Shown here: positions 51,723-62,448 of the stretch, piece by piece
How positions within the stretch are numbered: position 1 is the stretch's first letter
Layout of the letters: each line of letters starts with the position of its first letter
Assembly: GCF_034043515.1 (NCBI RefSeq)
Contig: NZ_CP138214.1
Location: 4,967,501 to 5,031,500 of the forward strand
Length of the DNA: 64,000 nt
Direction: 5' to 3'
Origin: Pseudomonas sp. MUP55
GTDB taxonomy: Bacteria; Pseudomonadota; Gammaproteobacteria; Pseudomonadales; Pseudomonadaceae
The notes under the pieces: generated by a model
Databases searched by the model: none
Seen by the model: only the letters and a program-made list of their open reading frames with translations
What the model was told of the DNA's origin: nothing
Translations under genes and position numbers: made by a program

Positions 51723-52127
51723 TCAAGGGCGTGCTTCGCGCGCCCCGCCACTCCATCCCGGAGCAGGCTGTATCGCCAGCACCAGGCCGGAGAACCCTAG
51801 CACAAGATAGCTGAACAACTGCCAGCGCAACGCTTGCGGTAGCCACACATGCACAACGCAATACATTGCGCACGCATACAGCGCCATCAACAGCAGTTGG
51901 CCGCGTATATCCCGCCACAAACTCCCCAAGCCTTCAGCCCTGACCAGCACCAATGCCTGGAGCGTCACGCACACCGCGGCAAAACTCACCAGCAACGTAG
52001 TCAGCAATCCGTCGATCTCATCGATCAACAGAGGTGCCAGGCCGATCAAACCCAGCGCCGGCAACACGCCAATGTGCAACAACCATAGACCACCGACCCA
52101 GAGCATCTGGGAGAGCTGCCAAAGCAT
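51723..52127 (-). CDS. Small integral membrane protein, function unknown
   Basis: 134 residues with four predicted membrane spans (about 8-27, 40-62, 68-90, 98-118), beginning MLWQLSQMLWVGGLWLLHIGVLPALGL. The pattern suggests the DUF4149/TMEM205-like group, but I cannot confirm that. The longer open frame to 52178 would overlap greA and is rejected. It lies 28 bases after the greA stop, as in P. aeruginosa where a small hypothetical gene follows greA. The role is unknown. Confidence 0.6.
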   Translation of the reverse strand: MLWQLSQMLWVGGLWLLHIGVLPALGLIGLAPLLIDEIDGLLTTLLVSFAAVCVTLQALVLVRAEGLGSLWRDIRGQLLLMALYACAMYCVVHVWLPQALRWQLFSYLVLGFSGLVLAIQPAPGWSGGAREARP

Positions 52128-52155
52128 GGCGCCCGCACGAAGCGGGCGCCGTCTT

Positions 52156-52638
52156 TCAGATATGACGAACTTCGACAATCTCGTACTCGATCACGCCGCT
52201 CGGCGTTTTCACGGCAACCACATCACCTTCTTCCTTGGCAATCAAGGCGCGGGCCAGTGGCGAACCAACGGAGATTTTTCCGAGTTTAAAGTCAGCCTCG
52301 TCTTCGCCCACGATTTGGTAGACAACGCGCTCATCCGTCTCGACGTTGGCAATTTCCACCGTGGTGCCGAAAATCACCTTACCAGTATGCGGGATAGTCG
52401 TGACGTCGATGATCACCGCATTCTGCATACGGCCTTCGATATCACGAATCCGCGCCTCGACCATACCCTGCTGCTCGCGAGCAGCATGGTATTCGGCGTT
52501 TTCCTTCAAGTCGCCCAGCTCGCGGGCCGTACCGATGTCCTGGCTCAGCTTTGGACGTACGACCTTAGTCAGATGGGCGTGCTCCTCTTCCAGGGCGCGA
52601 GCGCCCTGAACGGTCATCGGGTATTTGGTTATGCTCAT
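52156..52638 (-). CDS. greA: Transcription elongation factor GreA
   Basis: Stimulates cleavage of backtracked RNA by RNA polymerase. 160 residues with an N-terminal coiled coil carrying the acidic tip ([19 protein letters not shown]) and the C-terminal FKBP-like domain ([31 protein letters not shown]). The ATG overlaps the carB stop by four bases, so it is the tail of the carAB transcript, as known for P. aeruginosa. Confidence 0.97.
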   Translation of the reverse strand: MSITKYPMTVQGARALEEEHAHLTKVVRPKLSQDIGTARELGDLKENAEYHAAREQQGMVEARIRDIEGRMQNAVIIDVTTIPHTGKVIFGTTVEIANVETDERVVYQIVGEDEADFKLGKISVGSPLARALIAKEEGDVVAVKTPSGVIEYEIVEVRHI

Positions 52639-55600
52639 GCCTTCAATCCTGCGTGTAGATCCTGCAAGCGGCGCACGGTTTTTTCCGGACCGAACTTGAG
52701 CGCTTCGCAGATAGCTTCGCCTGCAGCGATGGTAGTGGTGCAGTAGATCTTGTGCTGCAGGGCATTACGACGGATGGAGTAGGAGTCCGCGATCGACTGG
52801 CGACCTTCGGTGGTATTGATGATCAGCGTGACTTCGTCGTTCTTGATCATGTCGACCACATGCGGACGGCCTTCCGTCACCTTGTTCACGCGACGTACTT
52901 TCAGGCCGGCAGCCTCGATCAGCTTGGCGGTCCCGGCGGTAGCCACGACTTCAAAGCCCAAGTTGATCAGATCACGGGCCACACCCGCAACCAGTGGCTT
53001 GTCGTCATCACGCACACTGATGAACGCGGTACCGCCAGTCGGCAGCACTTCGCTGGCGCCCATCTGAGCCTTGGCAAATGCTTCGCCGAAGGTGTCGCCC
53101 ACACCCATCACTTCACCGGTGGACTTCATCTCCGGGCCCAGGATCGGGTCCACACCAGGGAATTTGGCGAATGGGAACACCGCCTCTTTCACACTGTAGA
53201 AGTTCGGAATGATTTCCTTGGTGAAGCCGATTTCCTTCAGGGTCTTACCAGCCATTACGCGGGCAGCGATCATGGCCAGGGATACACCGATGCACTTGGA
53301 CACGAAGGGTACGGTACGCGAAGCACGCGGGTTGACTTCGATGACGTAGATGTCTTCGCCTTGCAGCGCCAACTGGACGTTCATCAGGCCGACAACACCC
53401 AGCTCCAGGGCCATTTTCTTGACCTGCTCGCGCATCTCGTCCTGGATATGCGCAGGCAGCGAGTACGGCGGCAGCGAGCACGCGGAGTCACCGGAGTGAA
53501 CGCCAGCCTGTTCGATGTGCTGCATGATAGCGCCGATGACCACGTCGGTACCGTCGCACACCGCGTCAACGTCCATTTCGATGGCGCAGTTGAGGAAGTG
53601 GTCGAGCAGCACAGGGCTGTCGTTGGACACTTTCACGGCATCACGCAGGTAGCGCTTGAGTTCCTCTTCTTCGTACACGATTTCCATCGCGCGACCGCCC
53701 AGTACGTAGGACGGACGCACCACCAGCGGGTAGCCGATCTTGCTGGCTGCGCGGATGGCTTCGTCTTCGCTGCGCACGGTGGCGTTCGGCGGCTGACGCA
53801 GGTTCAGGCGCTCAACCATTTGCTGGAAGCGCTCGCGGTCTTCGGCGCGGTCGATGGCGTCCGGGCTGGTACCGATGATCGGCACGCCAGCTGCTTCCAG
53901 GGCACGCGCCAGTTTCAGCGGGGTTTGACCGCCGTACTGGACGATCACGCCTTTTGGCTTCTCGACGCGACAGATTTCCAATACATCTTCCAGCGTCACC
54001 GGTTCGAAGTACAGACGGTCGGACGTGTCGTAGTCAGTGGAAACGGTTTCCGGGTTGCAGTTGACCATGATGGTCTCGTACCCGTCTTCGCGCAGTGCAA
54101 GGGCGGCGTGTACGCAGCAATAGTCGAACTCGATGCCCTGGCCGATACGGTTCGGACCGCCGCCCAGGATGATGATCTTGTCGCGGCCCGACGGCGCAGC
54201 TTCGCACTCTTCCTCATAGGTGGAGTACATGTACGCGGTGTCGGTGGCGAACTCGGCTGCGCAGGTATCAACGCGCTTGTAGACCGGGAAGATATCCAGC
54301 TTGTGACGATGGGTACGCAGGTTCTTCTCGGTCACACCCAGCAGCTTGGCCAAGCGTTGGTCGGAGAAACCTTTGCGCTTGAGGCGGAACATCAGGTCGC
54401 GGTCGATGGACGACAGACCCAGGGTCTTGACCTTCTCTTCTTCCTTGATCAGATCTTCGATCTGCACCAGGAACCACGGATCGATCATGTTCATGCCGAA
54501 GATATCTTCGACGCTCAGGCCGGCGCGGAAGGCGTCAGCCACATACCAGATACGCTCGGCGCCCGGCACGGTCAGTTCGCGCTTGAGGATGCTCATGCTT
54601 TCCGGGTTGCTCAGGTCGAGCTTCTCGTCCAGGCCGCAAACACCGACTTCCAGGCCGCGTAGGGCTTTCTGCAGGGACTCCTGGAAGGTCCGGCCGATTG
54701 CCATGACTTCACCGACCGACTTCATCTGTGTGGTCAGGCGCGCATCAGCCTTGGCGAATTTTTCAAAGGCAAAGCGCGGCAGCTTGGTCACGACATAGTC
54801 GATAGACGGCTCGAAAGACGCCGGCATGGCGCCGCCGGTGATTTCGTTTTGCAGCTCGTCCAGGGTGTAGCCGATCGCCAGCTTGGCAGCGATACGCGCA
54901 ATCGGGAAGCCAGTCGCTTTCGATGCCAGCGCGGAAGAACGCGACACACGCGGGTTCATCTCGATCACGACCATGCGGCCCGTGTCTGGGCAGATGCCGA
55001 ACTGAACGTTGGAGCCGCCAGTCTCAACCCCGATTTCACGCAATACCGCCAAGGAGGCGTTACGCATGATCTGGTATTCCTTGTCCGTCAGGGTTTGCGC
55101 TGGAGCAACGGTGATCGAGTCACCGGTGTGCACGCCCATCGGGTCAAAGTTTTCGATGGAGCAGACGATGATGCAGTTGTCCTTCTTATCGCGGACAACC
55201 TCCATCTCATATTCTTTCCAGCCGATCAGGGATTCGTCGATCAGCAGCTCTTTGGTCGGCGACAGGTCCAGGCCACGGGCGCAGATTTCTTCGAACTCTT
55301 CACGGTTGTAAGCAATGCCGCCACCGGTGCCGCCCATAGTGAAGGACGGACGGATAATGCAGGGGAAGCCCAGCTTTTCGAGAACGGCGTTGGCCTCTTC
55401 CATGCTATGGGCGATACCGGAGCGCGGGCAGTCAAGGCCGATGGACTTCATCGCCTTGTCGAAACGCGAACGGTCTTCAGCCTTGTCGATGGTGTCGGCA
55501 TTGGCACCGATCATCTCTACGCCGAACTTTTCCAGGACGCCTTCGCGCTCCAGGTCCAGGGCGCAGTTCAGTGCGGTCTGGCCGCCCATGGTGGGCAACA

Positions 55601-55856
55601 GCGCATCCGGACGCTCTGTTTCGATGATCTTGGCGACGGTCTGCCATTTGATCGGTTCGATGTAGGTGGCGTCGGCCATGGCCGGGTCGGTCATGATGGT
55701 GGCGGGGTTGGAGTTCACCAGGATGACGCGGTAACCCTCCTCGCGCAGGGCTTTACAGGCCTGGGCGCCGGAGTAGTCGAATTCGCAGGCCTGGCCGATT
55801 ACGATCGGGCCAGCGCCGAGAATCAGGATGCTTTTTATGTCTGTACGTTTTGGCAT
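52635..55856 (-). CDS. carB: Carbamoyl-phosphate synthase large subunit
   Basis: Makes carbamoyl phosphate for arginine and pyrimidines. 1073 residues from [30 protein letters not shown]; five upstream codons beginning with TTG are rejected. It has two homologous ATP-grasp halves, each starting with a [18 protein letters not shown] loop, and a C-terminal MGS-like allosteric domain (about 935-1073, [23 protein letters not shown]). carA lies 104 bases upstream. P. aeruginosa has an extra gene in that gap; here it is absent. Confidence 0.98.
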   Translation of the reverse strand: MPKRTDIKSILILGAGPIVIGQACEFDYSGAQACKALREEGYRVILVNSNPATIMTDPAMADATYIEPIKWQTVAKIIETERPDALLPTMGGQTALNCALDLEREGVLEKFGVEMIGANADTIDKAEDRSRFDKAMKSIGLDCPRSGIAHSMEEANAVLEKLGFPCIIRPSFTMGGTGGGIAYNREEFEEICARGLDLSPTKELLIDESLIGWKEYEMEVVRDKKDNCIIVCSIENFDPMGVHTGDSITVAPAQTLTDKEYQIMRNASLAVLREIGVETGGSNVQFGICPDTGRMVVIEMNPRVSRSSALASKATGFPIARIAAKLAIGYTLDELQNEITGGAMPASFEPSIDYVVTKLPRFAFEKFAKADARLTTQMKSVGEVMAIGRTFQESLQKALRGLEVGVCGLDEKLDLSNPESMSILKRELTVPGAERIWYVADAFRAGLSVEDIFGMNMIDPWFLVQIEDLIKEEEKVKTLGLSSIDRDLMFRLKRKGFSDQRLAKLLGVTEKNLRTHRHKLDIFPVYKRVDTCAAEFATDTAYMYSTYEEECEAAPSGRDKIIILGGGPNRIGQGIEFDYCCVHAALALREDGYETIMVNCNPETVSTDYDTSDRLYFEPVTLEDVLEICRVEKPKGVIVQYGGQTPLKLARALEAAGVPIIGTSPDAIDRAEDRERFQQMVERLNLRQPPNATVRSEDEAIRAASKIGYPLVVRPSYVLGGRAMEIVYEEEELKRYLRDAVKVSNDSPVLLDHFLNCAIEMDVDAVCDGTDVVIGAIMQHIEQAGVHSGDSACSLPPYSLPAHIQDEMREQVKKMALELGVVGLMNVQLALQGEDIYVIEVNPRASRTVPFVSKCIGVSLAMIAARVMAGKTLKEIGFTKEIIPNFYSVKEAVFPFAKFPGVDPILGPEMKSTGEVMGVGDTFGEAFAKAQMGASEVLPTGGTAFISVRDDDKPLVAGVARDLINLGFEVVATAGTAKLIEAAGLKVRRVNKVTEGRPHVVDMIKNDEVTLIINTTEGRQSIADSYSIRRNALQHKIYCTTTIAAGEAICEALKFGPEKTVRRLQDLHAGLKA

Positions 55857-55960
55857 GGGTTTGTCACTCAAATCCGCAGGTCAGTCGGCAAGCCGTCTTG
55901 AACAATCTTTGAAGAGCCTGCGGGGGCCACCGAAATCAGGGCCGCCCGCAAGCCGCTCAG

Positions 55961-57097
55961 TCAGCGTCGCTTGGCCATCTCATTGATGAAACGGTCGAAC
56001 AGCGGCGCTACGTCGTTCGGGCCCGGGCTGGCTTCAGGGTGGCCCTGGAAGCTGAACGCGCTCTTGTCGGTGCGCTCGATGCCTTGCAGGGAACCGTCGA
56101 ACAGCGACTTGTGAATGGCGCGCACGTTAGCCGGCAGTGTCGCTTCATCCACCGCAAAACCGTGGTTCTGGCTGGTGATCATTACAACGCCGGTGTCCAG
56201 GTCTTGCACAGGGTGGTTGGCGCCGTGGTGGCCGTGACCCATTTTCAGGGTTTTAGCGCCGGAGGCCAGGGCCAGCAACTGGTGGCCCAGGCAGATACCG
56301 AATACCGGAATCTCGGTTTCCAGCACTTCCTTGATCGCCTGGATGGCGTAATCGCACGGCTCAGGGTCACCCGGGCCATTGGACAGGAACACACCGTCCG
56401 GCTGCAGGGCGAGCACTTCGCTGGCCGGGGTTTGTGCAGGCACCACGGTTACGCGGCAGCCACGCTCGACCAGCATGCGCAGAATGTTGTATTTGACGCC
56501 GTAGTCATAGGCAACCACGTGGTAGGGCAACTCGGCAGCGTCGATGGTCGCGTGACTGTCGGTCTTCAGATCCCAGACAGTGGAGCGCCACTCGTACTTC
56601 TCTTTGACGCTGACGACTTTCGCCAGATCCATGCCTTTGAGGCCAGGGAATCCTTGCGCTGCGGCAATCGCCGCCTCTTCGGAAATATTGTCACCGACCA
56701 TGATGCAGCCGTTCTGCGAGCCTTTCTCACGCAGGATGCGTGTCAGGCGGCGCGTATCGATACCGGCAATCGCCACAACGTTGTTGGCTTTCAGGTAATC
56801 GGACAACGACATCGTGTTACGCCAGTTGCTCGCGACCAGCGGCAGATCGCGAATCACCAGACCGGCCGACCAGACACGATCAGACTCGACGTCTTCCGGT
56901 GTAGTACCGGTGTTGCCGATGTGCGGATAGGTCAGGGTAACGATCTGCTGGGCGTAGGAAGGATCAGTAAGGATTTCCTGATAGCCGGTCATGGCAGTGT
57001 TAAACACTACCTCTCCAACGGTTTGACCGTCGGCTCCAATGGCTTCGCCGCGAAAAATGCTGCCATCAGCAAGGGCGAGTATGGCTGGCTTAGTCAA
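55961..57097 (-). CDS. carA: Carbamoyl-phosphate synthase small (glutaminase) subunit
   Basis: Supplies ammonia from glutamine to CarB. 378 residues. The N-terminal CPSase small-chain domain ([21 protein letters not shown]) is followed by a class I glutaminase with the nucleophile Cys in [16 protein letters not shown] and the His/Glu pair in [13 protein letters not shown]. The start is a TTG (57095-57097) behind GGGAGG five bases away; no ATG is usable nearby. It is preceded by a strong terminator-like hairpin and a small leader ORF. Confidence 0.97.
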   Translation of the reverse strand: MTKPAILALADGSIFRGEAIGADGQTVGEVVFNTAMTGYQEILTDPSYAQQIVTLTYPHIGNTGTTPEDVESDRVWSAGLVIRDLPLVASNWRNTMSLSDYLKANNVVAIAGIDTRRLTRILREKGSQNGCIMVGDNISEEAAIAAAQGFPGLKGMDLAKVVSVKEKYEWRSTVWDLKTDSHATIDAAELPYHVVAYDYGVKYNILRMLVERGCRVTVVPAQTPASEVLALQPDGVFLSNGPGDPEPCDYAIQAIKEVLETEIPVFGICLGHQLLALASGAKTLKMGHGHHGANHPVQDLDTGVVMITSQNHGFAVDEATLPANVRAIHKSLFDGSLQGIERTDKSAFSFQGHPEASPGPNDVAPLFDRFINEMAKRR

Positions 57098-57143
57098 GAA
57101 GACCTCCCGTAAATAAAGCCTGAAAGGGCGATCGCAGGTTGTA

Positions 57144-57180
57144 AAAAAGCGGAGTGACGTATGGACACGTCACCCCGCTT
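57144..57180 (-). terminator. Terminator or attenuator before carA
   Basis: On the minus strand AAGCGGGGTGACGT and ACGTCACTCCGCTT pair with one mismatch around a six-base loop, followed by TTTTTT. The stem ends only about 50 bases before the carA TTG. That leaves almost no room for a promoter in between, so it more likely acts as an attenuator within the carA leader than as a simple dapB terminator. Confidence 0.8.
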
Positions 57181-57259
57181 CTTCACTGAATTATTCTGCG
57201 CGCTTTTAGTGGACACACTAAAGCTGTAGCTTACAGAAAAAGGCTTTTTGGGTCCACCG

Positions 57260-57328
57260 CTAATGAGCCTTAAAGGCAGGAGAATGCGACAGGACGTCGC
57301 CTAGCGGGTAAAAACGAGGGCCAAGCAT
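57260..57328 (-). CDS. Possible carA leader peptide (22 aa)
   Basis: ATG 57326-57328 to TAG 57260-57262 encodes MLGPRFYPLGDVLSHSPAFKAH, behind an AGGGGG ribosome-site-like run. It begins 29 bases after the dapB stop. Downstream, GTGGAC and GTCCAC (near 57212-57257) can pair, and GTGGAC could instead pair with the GTCCAT in the terminator loop. This matches a leader-peptide attenuator in design, but translation is unproven. Confidence 0.4.
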   Translation of the reverse strand: MLGPRFYPLGDVLSHSPAFKAH

Positions 57329-57356
57329 AAGCTTGACCCCCTGTTTTAGCTACTGA

Positions 57357-59298
<1,942 letters not shown>

Positions 59299-59417
59299 AA
59301 GTCTTTGCACTCTTAAGGACGTTCAGCCAGACCCTCCTGAGCCTCGCCAAACTCGTTGAGCCCCAATGAAGGCCCGGACCCAACTCACGTCAATTCAACG
59401 ATCCTGGTCATTACTAC

Positions 59418-59441
59418 TTTTAGCCGGTCACCCGACTAAAA
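59418..59441 (-). terminator. Hairpin in the dnaK-dnaJ gap
   Basis: The minus-strand RNA can form a 10-bp stem UUUUAGUCGG / CCGGCUAAAA (one U-G pair) about 120 bases before dnaJ. A second, perfect inverted repeat GCGGGAGC/GCTCCCGC lies at 59546-59563, a single REP-like palindrome without T-run. The gap 59299-59615 otherwise shows no gene. Confidence 0.4.
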
Positions 59442-59545
59442 ACGCGGTATTTACTGCTCGGAAAGCAGGAGCATTCCCGATCACACCGCCAGCATCCGAA
59501 CGCTGTCGCATGCTGTAAAAATTCGCATACCCCAGACACGCCAAC

Positions 59546-59563
59546 GCGGGAGCAAGCTCCCGC
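59546..59563. repeat. Single REP-like palindrome
   Basis: GCGGGAGC-AA-GCTCCCGC, the core of the second REP family seen at 34810, present once and not as a doublet, about 50 bases after the dnaK stop. Confidence 0.6.
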
Positions 59564-59615
59564 GCGGCGACATCCTACCAGTCACCGCTTGTGAGCGGTC
59601 AACCGGGCGACCAAG

Positions 59616-61532
59616 TTACTTGTGGTCTTTGACTTCTTCGAACTCGGCATCGACAGCATCGTCGTGCTTGGCTTCAGGTTCTGCTTGCTGTGCAGCACCT
59701 TCGGCCGGCTGGCCTTGCTCGGCGTACATTTTCTGAGCCACTGGCGCGGAAACCTTCGACAGCTCCTCAACCTTGGCTTCGATAGCAGCCTTGTCGTCGC
59801 CTTTGATAGCGGCTTCCAGGGCAACTACAGCGGCTTCGATTGCGGTTTTCTCTTCTTCGGTCACCTTGTCGCCCGCATCAGCGACCATTTTGCGCGTCGA
59901 GTGAACCAGCGCATCACCCTGGTTACGGGCGCCGGCCAGCTCAGCAAACTTGGCATCCGCATCAGCGTTGGCTTCAGCATCACGAATCATCTGTTGAATT
60001 TCTTCATCAGACAGACCGGAGTTGGCCTTAATGGTGATCTTCTGCTCTTTACCGGTAGCCTTGTCTTTCGCCCCAACGTGCAGGATACCGTTGGCGTCGA
60101 TGTCGAAGGTCACTTCAATTTGCGGCACGCCACGAGGTGCTGGTGGAATCTCAGCCAGGTCGAACTTGCCCAGGGACTTGTTCTGCGCAGCTTGCTTACG
60201 CTCACCTTGCAGCACGTGAATGGTCACTGCACCCTGGTTGTCATCGGCAGTCGAGAACACTTGAGATTTCTTGGTAGGAATCGTGGTGTTTTTCTCGATC
60301 AGCGCGGTCATCACGCCACCCATGGTTTCGATACCCAGGGTCAGCGGGCTGACGTCCAGCAGCAGCACGTCTTTGACGTCACCGGCCAACACCGCGCCCT
60401 GGATGGCAGCACCCATGGCAACCGCTTCGTCCGGGTTCACGTCTTTACGTGCTTCTTTACCGAAGAACTCGGTTACTTTCTGCTGCACCAGCGGCATACG
60501 GGTCTGGCCACCGACCAGGATCACGTCGTTGATGGAGCCAACGTCGATACCGGCGTCTTTCAGTGCAATGCGGCAAGGCTCGATGGTGCGCTGAACCAGG
60601 TCTTCAACCAGTGCTTCCAACTTGGCGCGAGAGATCTTCACGTTCAAGTGCTTAGGACCGGTAGCGTCTGCAGTGATGTACGGCAGATTCACGTCGGTGG
60701 ACATGCTCGACGACAATTCGATCTTGGCTTTCTCGGCAGCTTCTTTCAGGCGCTGCATTGCCAGCGGGTCACCCTTGAGGTTCATGCCGCTTTCTTTCTT
60801 GAATTCGTCAACGAGGTAGTCGATCAGACGAATGTCGAAGTCCTCACCACCCAGGAAGGTGTCGCCGTTGGTAGCCAGCACTTCGAACTGGTGCTCGCCA
60901 TCCACTTCAGCGATTTCGATGACCGACACGTCGAACGTACCACCACCCAGGTCATAAACGATCACAGTGTGGTCGCCTTTGGCCTTGTCCATACCGTAAG
61001 CCAGAGCAGCGGCGGTAGGTTCGTTGATGATACGTTTTACGTCCAGACCCGCGATGCGGCCGGCGTCTTTGGTTGCCTGGCGCTGGCTGTCGTTGAAGTA
61101 GGCCGGAACGGTAATCACCGCCTCGGTCACGGTTTCACCGAGGTAGTCTTCGGCAGTCTTCTTCATCTTTTTCAAGACTTCAGCCGAGATCTGCGGTGCA
61201 GACATCTTGTTGCCATTGACTTCAACCCAGGCGTCACCATTGTCAGCCTTGGCGATTTTGTAAGGCACCATCTTGATGTCTTTCTGTACGACTTCTTCGT
61301 CGAACTTACGGCCGATCAGACGCTTTACCGCATACAGGGTGTTGTGCGGGTTGGTAACCGCCTGGCGCTTGGCCGACTGGCCAACCAGGATTTCGCCGTC
61401 GTTGGCGTAAGCGATGATGGACGGCGTGGTACGCGCGCCTTCAGCGTTTTCGATAACTTTGGCCTTGCCGTTTTCCATGACCGAGACACACGAGTTGGTG
61501 GTCCCCAGGTCGATACCGATAATTTTGCCCAT
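59616..61532 (-). CDS. dnaK: Chaperone DnaK (Hsp70)
   Basis: ATP-driven protein-folding chaperone. 638 residues starting [19 protein letters not shown]. The ATPase domain (1 to about 385) has the phosphate loops [10 protein letters not shown] and [12 protein letters not shown] and the family [11 protein letters not shown]. The substrate domain is followed by an acidic C-terminal tail ([15 protein letters not shown]). ATG behind GGGAGA. A heat-shock promoter overlapping the end of grpE lies upstream. Confidence 0.99.
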   Translation of the reverse strand: MGKIIGIDLGTTNSCVSVMENGKAKVIENAEGARTTPSIIAYANDGEILVGQSAKRQAVTNPHNTLYAVKRLIGRKFDEEVVQKDIKMVPYKIAKADNGDAWVEVNGNKMSAPQISAEVLKKMKKTAEDYLGETVTEAVITVPAYFNDSQRQATKDAGRIAGLDVKRIINEPTAAALAYGMDKAKGDHTVIVYDLGGGTFDVSVIEIAEVDGEHQFEVLATNGDTFLGGEDFDIRLIDYLVDEFKKESGMNLKGDPLAMQRLKEAAEKAKIELSSSMSTDVNLPYITADATGPKHLNVKISRAKLEALVEDLVQRTIEPCRIALKDAGIDVGSINDVILVGGQTRMPLVQQKVTEFFGKEARKDVNPDEAVAMGAAIQGAVLAGDVKDVLLLDVSPLTLGIETMGGVMTALIEKNTTIPTKKSQVFSTADDNQGAVTIHVLQGERKQAAQNKSLGKFDLAEIPPAPRGVPQIEVTFDIDANGILHVGAKDKATGKEQKITIKANSGLSDEEIQQMIRDAEANADADAKFAELAGARNQGDALVHSTRKMVADAGDKVTEEEKTAIEAAVVALEAAIKGDDKAAIEAKVEELSKVSAPVAQKMYAEQGQPAEGAAQQAEPEAKHDDAVDAEFEEVKDHK

Positions 61533-61610
61533 GATTGACTCTCCCGAAACTTGAATTTTGTTGCCGCAGCAGTTGTGGCTAACTGCGGTAGCACTTAAAC
61601 GCTTGACTTA

Positions 61611-61639
61611 TAAATGGGGGCCTTGCGGCGGATTTCAAG
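61611..61639 (-). promoter_or_regulatory. Sigma32-type promoter of dnaK, overlapping the grpE stop
   Basis: Minus strand: -35 CTTGAAA (61633-61639), 13-base spacer, -10 CCCCATTTA (61611-61619). Both boxes match the heat-shock consensus. The -35 lies across the grpE stop codon (61635-61637). Confidence 0.85.
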
Positions 61640-62195
61640 CCTGCTCATCAATAGAAGGCGAAACGGGTGCAGGAGCCTTGCTCACCACCACCATCGCCGG
61701 GCGCAACAGGCGGCCATTGAGCAGATAGCCCTTCTGGAACACCTTCAATACGCTGTTAGGCTCAAGGTCGTGACTTTCCTGCATCGCCATCGCCTGATGG
61801 TGCTCAGCGTTGAACGGCTCACCGGCTCGTGGATCGATGGCTTCCAACTGATAACGCTTCAGGGTGTCCTGGAACATTTTCAGGGTCAGTTCGATCCCTT
61901 CGCGCATGGGGCGGATGTTTTCATCATCCGGATTGGACAGTTCAAGGCCACGTTCCAGGCTGTCGATAATCGGCAGCAGGTCATTGGCGAATTTCTCCAA
62001 CGCGAATTTGTGAGCCTTTTCTACGTCCTGCTCGGCACGGCGGCGGACGTTCTGCAGATCGGCGGCAACACGCAACGACTGATCCTGCGCTGCGGCCAAT
62101 TGCTCTTCCAGCACTTGCACACGAGTCCCCAGTTCATCGCCGGCAGCCGAATTGGCGTCTGGCGTTTGCGTATCCTGCGTCTGTTCGTCAGCCAT
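61635..62195 (-). CDS. grpE: Nucleotide exchange factor GrpE
   Basis: Releases ADP from DnaK. 186 residues. A disordered acidic N-terminus ([23 protein letters not shown]) is followed by a long coiled-coil helix (about 25-95, including [28 protein letters not shown]) and a C-terminal beta-wing domain ([34 protein letters not shown]). ATG behind AAAGGAG, first gene of grpE-dnaK-dnaJ, driven by its own sigma32-type promoter. Confidence 0.97.
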   Translation of the reverse strand: MADEQTQDTQTPDANSAAGDELGTRVQVLEEQLAAAQDQSLRVAADLQNVRRRAEQDVEKAHKFALEKFANDLLPIIDSLERGLELSNPDDENIRPMREGIELTLKMFQDTLKRYQLEAIDPRAGEPFNAEHHQAMAMQESHDLEPNSVLKVFQKGYLLNGRLLRPAMVVVSKAPAPVSPSIDEQA

Positions 62196-62247
62196 AGATT
62201 TCTCCTTTCAAAATCATGCGCGAACTCAACTCGCGCTTCTGTTCCGG

Positions 62248-62276
62248 TATATGGGGCCACAATTTTCAGGTTCAAG
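62248..62276 (-). promoter_or_regulatory. Sigma32-type promoter of grpE
   Basis: Minus strand: -35 CTTGAAC (62270-62276), 13-base spacer, -10 CCCCATATA (62248-62256), the same geometry as the dnaK promoter. Confidence 0.83.
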
Positions 62277-62408
62277 GGCGCAGGCGTTACCAAAAGTCTC
62301 TCGTGTATCCCGGTTGTTTTCCGGCGCTACATTTCGCAATGCGCTAAAAAAAACCGACTTCCAAGCAAATCGAGCTAAGCCGCAGGATTGTCAGCCCGGA
62401 ACAAAACA

Positions 62409-62424
62409 CTGTATAAATAACCAG
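62409..62424 (+). promoter_or_regulatory. LexA (SOS) box of recN
   Basis: CTGTATAAATAACCAG, one base away from the CTGT-N8-ACAG consensus, 24 bases before the recN ATG. Confidence 0.75.
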
Positions 62425-62448
62425 ACCTAAAGCCTGGGAGCGACCTTC

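Noticed and set aside
59546..59563. Intrinsic terminator after dnaK
   Set aside because: The palindrome has no T-run on either strand and matches the REP core seen elsewhere.
59622..61538. A 638-codon plus-strand open frame opposite dnaK
   Set aside because: It is exactly co-extensive with dnaK, and antisense-DnaK frames are a known annotation artefact.
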